Source: Brachybacterium nesterenkovii
GTDB lineage: Bacteria > Actinomycetota > Actinomycetes > Actinomycetales > Dermabacteraceae
Direction: 5' to 3'
Assembly: GCF_900163655.1 (NCBI RefSeq)
Contig: NZ_FWFG01000116.1
Location: 1-58,327, forward strand
DNA length: 58,327 nucleotides
Shown: one piece after another, positions 53,621-58,327 of the stretch
Layout of the letters: the number at the start of each line of letters is the position of its first letter
Position numbering within the stretch: the stretch's first letter is position 1
The notes under the pieces: generated by a model
Told to the model about the DNA's origin: nothing
The model's database searches: none
Seen by the model: the letters and a program-made list of their open reading frames with translations, nothing else
Position numbers and translations under genes: made by a program

Positions 53621-55949
53621 AGGCGAAGCGGCCCGGCAGGGTCTCCTCGCGCAGCGCGCGCAGCTCGTCGACGCCGAACGCGCCGATGCCCTGGATCTCG
53701 AGCGCATCCCCGGTGGTCACGCCGATGCGGACCATCGGCAGGGCGCGGGCGGTGCACATGTCGGTGAAGCGGACCTCCTCGCTGCGGGGGACCGCGACGA
53801 TCGCGCGCGCCGAGGACTCCGAGACGAGCGCCATGAACGGGTCGATCCCGTCGCGGGCGCAGAGGTCGTCGAGCACGATGCGGGCGCCGACGCCGAAGCG
53901 GCAGCAGGACTCGACGAGGGCCTGGACGAGGCCTCCCTCGGAGAGGTCGTGCGCCGCATCGGCCATCCCGTCCCGGGAGGCGGCGACGAGCACCTCGCCC
54001 AGCACCTTCTCGGCGGCCAGGTCGTCGATGGGAGGCATGCCGCCCAGGTGGGCGTGGATGACGTCGGCCCAGGCGCTGCCGGAGAGCTCCTCGCGGGTGG
54101 TGCCGAGCGCGAAGATCGCCAGGCCCTCGGCCTGCCAGCCCGAGGGGGTGCGGCGGTTGACGTCGTCGAGGACGCCGAGGACGCCGATGACGGGGGTCGG
54201 GTGGATCGCCGAGTCGATGCGCCCTACCTCGCCCGTCGAGTTGTACAGCGAGACGTTGCCGCCGGTGACGGGCACGCCCAGCTCCTGGCAGCCGTCGGCG
54301 AGGCCGCCGATCGCCTCGACCAGCTGCCACATGGGCCCCGGGTCCTCGGGGGAGCCGAAGTTCAGGCAGTCGGTGACGGCCAGCGGGACGGCGCCCGCGG
54401 TGGCGACGTTGCGGTAGGCCTCGGCCAGCGCCAGGCGGGCGCCGGTGCGGGGATCGAGCTTGGTGTAGCGGCCGTTGCCGTCGGTCGCGAGCGCAACCCC
54501 GCGGCCGGTCTCCTCGTCCACCCGCAGCACGCCCGCGTCATCGGGCATCGCGAGCGCGGTCTGCCCGCCGACGTAGCGGTCGTACTGATCGGTGATCCAG
54601 TGGCGCGAGCACAGGTTCGGGGAGGCGACGAGCGTGCGGATCTGCGCGGCGATCTCCTCGGGGGACTGCGCGCGGGGGAGGTCCTCGGCGCGGTCGGCCT
54701 GCAGGGCGTCCTGCCAGTCGGGGCGGGCGTAGGGGCGCTCGTAGGTGGGGCCGCCGTGGGCGACCGTCACGGGGTCCACGTCCACGATGCGACGCCCGAA
54801 ATGGTCGATGGTGAGGCGGCCGTCGCCGGTGACCTCGCCGATCACGGCGGCCTCGACGTCCCAGCGGCCCGTGATCGCGAGGAAGCGCTCGAGCTTCTCG
54901 GGAGCGACGACGGCCATCATGCGCTCCTGCGACTCGCTCATGAGGATCTCGCCGGCACTCAGCGTGGGGTCGCGCAGCAGCACGTTCTCGAGGTCCACGT
55001 GCATGCCGGAGCCGCCGTTGGAGGCCAGCTCGCTCGTGGCGCAGGAGATGCCGGCGGCGCCGAGGTCCTGGATGCCCTCGACCACGTCGGCCGCGAACAG
55101 CTCGAGGCAGCACTCGATGAGGACCTTCTCCATGAAGGGGTCGCCCACCTGGACGCTCGGCCGCTTGACCGGGCCGCCCTCCTCGAAGGTCTCCGAGGCG
55201 AGGATGGAGGCGCCGCCGATGCCGTCGCCGCCGGTGCGGGCGCCGAACAGCACCACCTTGTTGCCCGGGCCGGTCGCGGACGCCAGGTGGATGTCCTCGT
55301 GGCGCAGGACGCCGACGCACAGGGCGTTGACGAGGGGGTTGGTCTGGTAGGCGGCGTCGAAGACGGTCTCGCCGCCGATGTTGGGCAGGCCCAGGGAGTT
55401 GCCGTAGCCGCCGACGCCGCCGACGACGCCGTGGACCACGCGCGCCGTGTCATCGGCGTCGATGGCGCCGAAGCGCAGCTGGTCCATGACCGCCACGGGG
55501 CGCGCGCCCATCGCGATGATGTCGCGGACGATGCCGCCCACGCCCGTCGCCGCGCCCTGGTACGGCTCGACGTAGGAGGGGTGGTTGTGGGACTCGACCT
55601 TGAAGGTCACCGCCCAGCCGTCGCCGATGTCCACGACGCCCGCGTTCTCGCCGATGCCCACGAGCAGGTGCTCGCGCATCTCCTCGGTGGTCTTCTCCCC
55701 GAACACCTTCAGGTGAACCTTGGAGGACTTGTAGGAGCAGTGCTCGGACCACATGACTGAGTACATGGCGAGCTCAGCGTTCGTGGGGCGGCGCCCCAGG
55801 ATCTCCCGGATCCTCGCGTACTCGTCGTCCTTGAGGCCGAGCTCGGCGTAGGGCTGGGGCTGGTCCGCGGTGGCCGCGGCGAGCTCGACCGTGTCGAGGT
55901 CGCCGCCGTCGGAGGGCGCGGTGGACGGGCTGGCGGGGGGAGGAGTCAT
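53619..55949 (-). CDS. purL: Phosphoribosylformylglycinamidine synthase subunit PurL
   Basis: Fourth step of purine synthesis: FGAR plus glutamine-derived ammonia to FGAM. It is 776 residues, the small PurL type that needs separate PurQ and PurS. It has [19 protein letters not shown] near residue 63, the nucleotide-binding [32 protein letters not shown], and the C-terminal half with [15 protein letters not shown] Pro/Ala/Ser stretch of about 30 residues leads. The start is ATG 55949, with a poor ribosome-binding site. A possible -10 TAGGAT lies at 55999-55994. purQ and purS are not next to it. Confidence 0.95.
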   Translation of the reverse strand: MTPPPASPSTAPSDGGDLDTVELAAATADQPQPYAELGLKDDEYARIREILGRRPTNAELAMYSVMWSEHCSYKSSKVHLKVFGEKTTEEMREHLLVGIGENAGVVDIGDGWAVTFKVESHNHPSYVEPYQGAATGVGGIVRDIIAMGARPVAVMDQLRFGAIDADDTARVVHGVVGGVGGYGNSLGLPNIGGETVFDAAYQTNPLVNALCVGVLRHEDIHLASATGPGNKVVLFGARTGGDGIGGASILASETFEEGGPVKRPSVQVGDPFMEKVLIECCLELFAADVVEGIQDLGAAGISCATSELASNGGSGMHVDLENVLLRDPTLSAGEILMSESQERMMAVVAPEKLERFLAITGRWDVEAAVIGEVTGDGRLTIDHFGRRIVDVDPVTVAHGGPTYERPYARPDWQDALQADRAEDLPRAQSPEEIAAQIRTLVASPNLCSRHWITDQYDRYVGGQTALAMPDDAGVLRVDEETGRGVALATDGNGRYTKLDPRTGARLALAEAYRNVATAGAVPLAVTDCLNFGSPEDPGPMWQLVEAIGGLADGCQELGVPVTGGNVSLYNSTGEVGRIDSAIHPTPVIGVLGVLDDVNRRTPSGWQAEGLAIFALGTTREELSGSAWADVIHAHLGGMPPIDDLAAEKVLGEVLVAASRDGMADAAHDLSEGGLVQALVESCCRFGVGARIVLDDLCARDGIDPFMALVSESSARAIVAVPRSEEVRFTDMCTARALPMVRIGVTTGDALEIQGIGAFGVDELRALREETLPGRFA

Positions 55950-56029
55950 CGCTGCGTGCGCATCCGTTCGGTGATGTCGGCCGGGACGCGCTCATCCTAC
56001 GGGGCCGGTCCCCTCCCCGCCCTGCCCGT

Positions 56030-58183
56030 TCAGCCCTTCCGGTGGGTCCGCTTGAGCGCCTTCTCGCTGATCGGCGCGTCGGCGCGAGCGCGCTCGGAGC
56101 GGGCGTGGGCGGCGGCCTCCGCCTGGCGCTCGCGCTCGGCCCCCAGGGCGATGGGCGCGCGCACGTGCTCGGGCTGCAGGTCGAAGGCGGCGACGAGGTC
56201 GAGCGCGTGGGGGCGCAGGCGCCACAGCAGGCGCCGGATGTCGCGCGCGACGGTGCGGCCCCGCTGGAGCGACATCATGCCGTCGAGGAGGAACCAGGCG
56301 AGGTCGTCGTGGATGACGGTGAGGCCGAAGAGGTCGCGCAAGTCGGTCAGCACGGCGCGGGTGCCGTCGTCGGCCACCGCGCCGACCGCGCTCGAGAAGG
56401 CGCGCCAGCGCACGAGGTCGGCGTGGGCGCGGGCGGCGTCCAGCAGCTCCACCTGGTGCTTGTTGACGATCGCCGCGGCCTCGGCGGGCTCCTTGCCCGC
56501 GGCCGGGCGCAGCGCCAGGGCCACCTCCTCGACCTTCACGCGGGCCCGCTCGGAGAGCATCTGCTCCTGGAACTCGGGCAGGCGCAGCGACTCGGAGGAG
56601 CGGCGCGGGCGGCCCGCATCCGCGGCGCTCTGGACCAGGCGGTTCCAGGGCGTGTGGCGGCGCGACAGGGTCTCCGCGCGCTGGGCGATGTAGCGCCCGA
56701 TGCCCGCGCGGTCGATGCTGCGCAGCTCCCCGGTGTAGTCGGCCAGCAGGCGCTTGCTCACGAGCTGCAGCAGCACCGTGTTGTCGCCCTCGAAGGTCGC
56801 GTACACGTCGAGGTCCTGGTGCAGGCCCACCAGGCGGTTCTCGGCGAGGAAGCCCTGGCCGCCGCAGGCCTCGCGGCACTCCTGGATCGTGTCGAGCGCC
56901 AGGCGCGTGGAGGTCGGCTTGAGGGCGGCGGCGAGGGTCTCGAGGTCCTCGCGGGCCTCGGGGGAGTCGCCGCGGCCGGAGAAGACGTCGTCGAAGGCGT
57001 GGAGCAGCTCCTCGTGGGCGAAGGCGCCAGCATAGGTCGCGGCGAGCTTCGGCAGCAGGCGTGCGAGGTGGCTCTGGTAGTCCAGCAGGACGGTCTCCTC
57101 GGTGGCCGAGGCGCCGGTGAACTGGCGGCGCTGGCTCGCATAGGTGATCGCGATGTGCAGGGCCAGCTGGGCGGCCCGGTTCGCGGAGCCGTCGAGGGAG
57201 ACGCGGCCCTGGACCAGGGTGCCGAGCATCGTGAAGAAGCGGCGCCCGGGGGAGTCGATCGGCGAGGTGTAGGTGCCGTCGGGAGCGACGTCGCCGTAGC
57301 GGTTCAGCAGGTTCGTGCGGGGGATGCGGACGTCGTCGAAGGCCAGGCGCCCGTTGTCGATGCCGTTGAGGCCGCCCTTGGGGCCGTCGTCCTCGCTGCG
57401 GACGCCGGGCAGGAGGTTCCCGTCCTCGTCGCGCACGGGCACGTAGAAGCAGTGGACGCCGTGGTCGACGCCCCGGGTGATGAGGCGGGCGAACACGGTC
57501 GCGGCGCGGGCGTGCAGGGCGGCGTTGCCCAGGTAGTCCTTCCAGGCGGCGCGGAAGGGCGTGCGGATCACCCACTCCTCGGTCTCCGGATCGTAGGTCG
57601 CGGTCGTCGCGAGCGACTGCACGTCCGAGCCGTGGCCGATCTCCGTCATGGCGAAGGCGCCGGGGGTCTTCAGCGACATCGCGTCGGGGATCCAGCGCTC
57701 GTGGTGCTCGGCCGTGCCCAGCTGCAGGATCGCCGAGGTGAACAGGCCCCACTGGACGCCGGCCTTGATCTGCAGGGACGGGTCGGCGACGACGAGCTCG
57801 GCGAAGGCGGCGACGTTGCCGCCGTTGTCGTTGGGCCCGCCGAGCGACTCCGGGAGCATCCGATGGGACATCTCCTCGGCCGCGAGCAGGTGCATCTGCT
57901 CGAGCACGCGGGCGCGGTGCTCGGCGACGGTGACGTCCTCGGGGCGGTGCAGCTCCGGGCGGCGCGCGCTCTCGCGGGCGGCGCGGCGCACATCGGCCCA
58001 GTCGCCCAGCAGCATCTCGGTCACGAGGCCCACGTCGAGGCGCGGCGCCCCGGACGGGGGTACCGGGATCGGGCCGGTCGGGGCAGGGACGCGGCGGCGG
58101 GTCTCAGCGGCCTGGGCGGCGGAGGCCGGGGCGGTGGTGCTCTGCGCGGCGGTCGCCGTGGTGCGGGCGGTCGGTGCGGTCAT
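56030..58183 (-). CDS. Acyl-CoA oxidase/dehydrogenase family protein
   Basis: An FAD enzyme predicted to make the first double bond in fatty acyl-CoA, in the oxidase-type long form (717 residues, versus ~380 for short dehydrogenases). AFAMTEIGHGSDVQSLATTA is the FAD/substrate loop, GRVSLDGSANRAAQLALHIA lies in the middle domain, and CREACGGQGFLAENR followed by DVYATFEGDNTVLLQ contains the likely catalytic Glu. I chose ATG 58183, with GAGGAGG upstream. The same frame runs on into adapter sequence, so longer models are artefacts. It overlaps an upstream minus-strand stop, suggesting a coupled regulator or partner gene. Confidence 0.92.
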   Translation of the reverse strand: MTAPTARTTATAAQSTTAPASAAQAAETRRRVPAPTGPIPVPPSGAPRLDVGLVTEMLLGDWADVRRAARESARRPELHRPEDVTVAEHRARVLEQMHLLAAEEMSHRMLPESLGGPNDNGGNVAAFAELVVADPSLQIKAGVQWGLFTSAILQLGTAEHHERWIPDAMSLKTPGAFAMTEIGHGSDVQSLATTATYDPETEEWVIRTPFRAAWKDYLGNAALHARAATVFARLITRGVDHGVHCFYVPVRDEDGNLLPGVRSEDDGPKGGLNGIDNGRLAFDDVRIPRTNLLNRYGDVAPDGTYTSPIDSPGRRFFTMLGTLVQGRVSLDGSANRAAQLALHIAITYASQRRQFTGASATEETVLLDYQSHLARLLPKLAATYAGAFAHEELLHAFDDVFSGRGDSPEAREDLETLAAALKPTSTRLALDTIQECREACGGQGFLAENRLVGLHQDLDVYATFEGDNTVLLQLVSKRLLADYTGELRSIDRAGIGRYIAQRAETLSRRHTPWNRLVQSAADAGRPRRSSESLRLPEFQEQMLSERARVKVEEVALALRPAAGKEPAEAAAIVNKHQVELLDAARAHADLVRWRAFSSAVGAVADDGTRAVLTDLRDLFGLTVIHDDLAWFLLDGMMSLQRGRTVARDIRRLLWRLRPHALDLVAAFDLQPEHVRAPIALGAERERQAEAAAHARSERARADAPISEKALKRTHRKG

Positions 58184-58277
58184 CGGGGATCCTCCTCGGA
58201 GCCGGCGGCGATGCCGGCGATGAGCCAGGCGACGAGGCTCTCGGTGAGCTCGTCGGGCGTGGGACGGGACGGGGACG
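58180..58277 (-). CDS. C-terminal fragment of the gene upstream of the acyl-CoA oxidase
   Basis: A frame ending at TGA 58182-58180 gives about 31 residues (PTPDELTESLVAWLIAGIAA, then GSEEDPR). The TGA overlaps the oxidase ATG (ATGA), and the oxidase ribosome-binding site lies inside this frame. A helical, slightly acidic ending of this kind fits a TetR-type regulator, a common neighbour of acyl-CoA oxidases, but that is a guess. The gene is cut by the contig end. Confidence 0.5.
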
Positions 58278-58327
58278 CTGTCCCTTATACACATCACCGC
58301 GCCCACGAGACGCGTAGTAATCTCGAA
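58278..58327. other. Illumina Nextera adapter and index (not genomic)
   Basis: CTGTCCCTTATACACATC at 58278-58295 is the Tn5 mosaic end with one mismatch. ACCGCGCCCACGAGAC completes the Read 2 adapter with two more mismatches. GCGTAGTA (58312-58319) sits exactly where an 8-base i7 index belongs, and ATCTCGAA matches the start of the P7 region with one mismatch. These bases should be trimmed. Confidence 0.95.

Noticed and set aside
56030-58306. Acyl-CoA oxidase starting at 58306
   Set aside because: The extra N-terminus is translated adapter (MCIRDS) and then the overlapping upstream gene. ATG 58183 has a proper ribosome-binding site.

Overview
The window is a 58.3 kb, very GC-rich stretch of an actinobacterial chromosome. 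Strong codon GC bias, many GTG starts and one TTG start, a long acidic NusG N-terminus, a short-LID adenylate kinase, C+ type S14, and the order infA-rpmJ-rpsM-rpsK-rpoA-rplQ without rpsD all point to Micrococcales. A Dermabacteraceae/Brachybacterium-like organism is my best guess, by inference only. The right end is a draft-contig end: the last 50 bases are Illumina Nextera adapter plus index, not genomic DNA.

Layout: (1) 1-6230, metabolic genes: the start of an unknown divergent gene, a ThrE-type threonine/serine exporter, a beta-propeller lactonase, galactokinase, and on the minus strand an aminotransferase coupled to an adenosine deaminase. (2) 6396-9295, tRNA-Trp(CCA)-secE-nusG and the L11/L1 operon with a probable L1 operator. 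(3) 9420-12417, a minus-strand bifunctional adhE placed between the L11/L1 and L10/L12 operons. (4) 12792-14184, L10 leader with attenuator, rplJ, rplL and tandem terminators. (5) 14296-16392, a CorA transporter, then a degraded locus in which a truncated lipoprotein gene runs into the catalytic half of an AhpD/CMD-family gene. (6) 16410-24320, rpoB-rpoC. (7) 24359-29267, the str operon rpsL-rpsG-fusA-tuf. (8) 29294-29941, a minus-strand general-stress membrane protein. (9) 30013-35880, the S10 operon rpsJ-rplC-rplD-rplW-rplB-rpsS-rplV-rpsC-rplP-rpmC-rpsQ. (10) 35997-37809, an MHS-type MFS transporter inserted between the S10 and spc operons. (11) 37905-42580, the spc operon rplN to rplO. (12) 42592-48953, secY-adk-map, then infA-rpmJ-rpsM-rpsK-rpoA-rplQ. 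(13) 49161-53581, a secreted amidase with three SLH domains overlapping a polysaccharide pyruvyltransferase fused to a family-2 glycosyltransferase. (14) 53619-58277, minus-strand purL, an acyl-CoA oxidase, and the tail of an upstream coupled gene.

Most of the window is the core information-processing block: RNA polymerase subunits, 28 ribosomal protein genes, translation factors, Sec translocase subunits and methionine aminopeptidase. Strong GC-rich hairpins, usually without U-tracts, separate the transcription units. TTGNNN / TANNNT promoters can be placed before rpsL, secY, rpsJ, rplJ, rpoB and others.

The least ordinary part is the pair at 49161-53581. SLH domains in other bacteria bind pyruvylated secondary cell-wall polysaccharide, and here a CsaB-like pyruvyltransferase domain overlaps the SLH gene by four bases. 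The pair could be a compact module that makes both a cell-wall anchor and the enzyme it anchors. Other points for attention are the fused gene remnants near 16030 with a 15-bp tandem repeat upstream, the adhE and MFS insertions among ribosomal operons, and a secY promoter embedded in a large inverted repeat.
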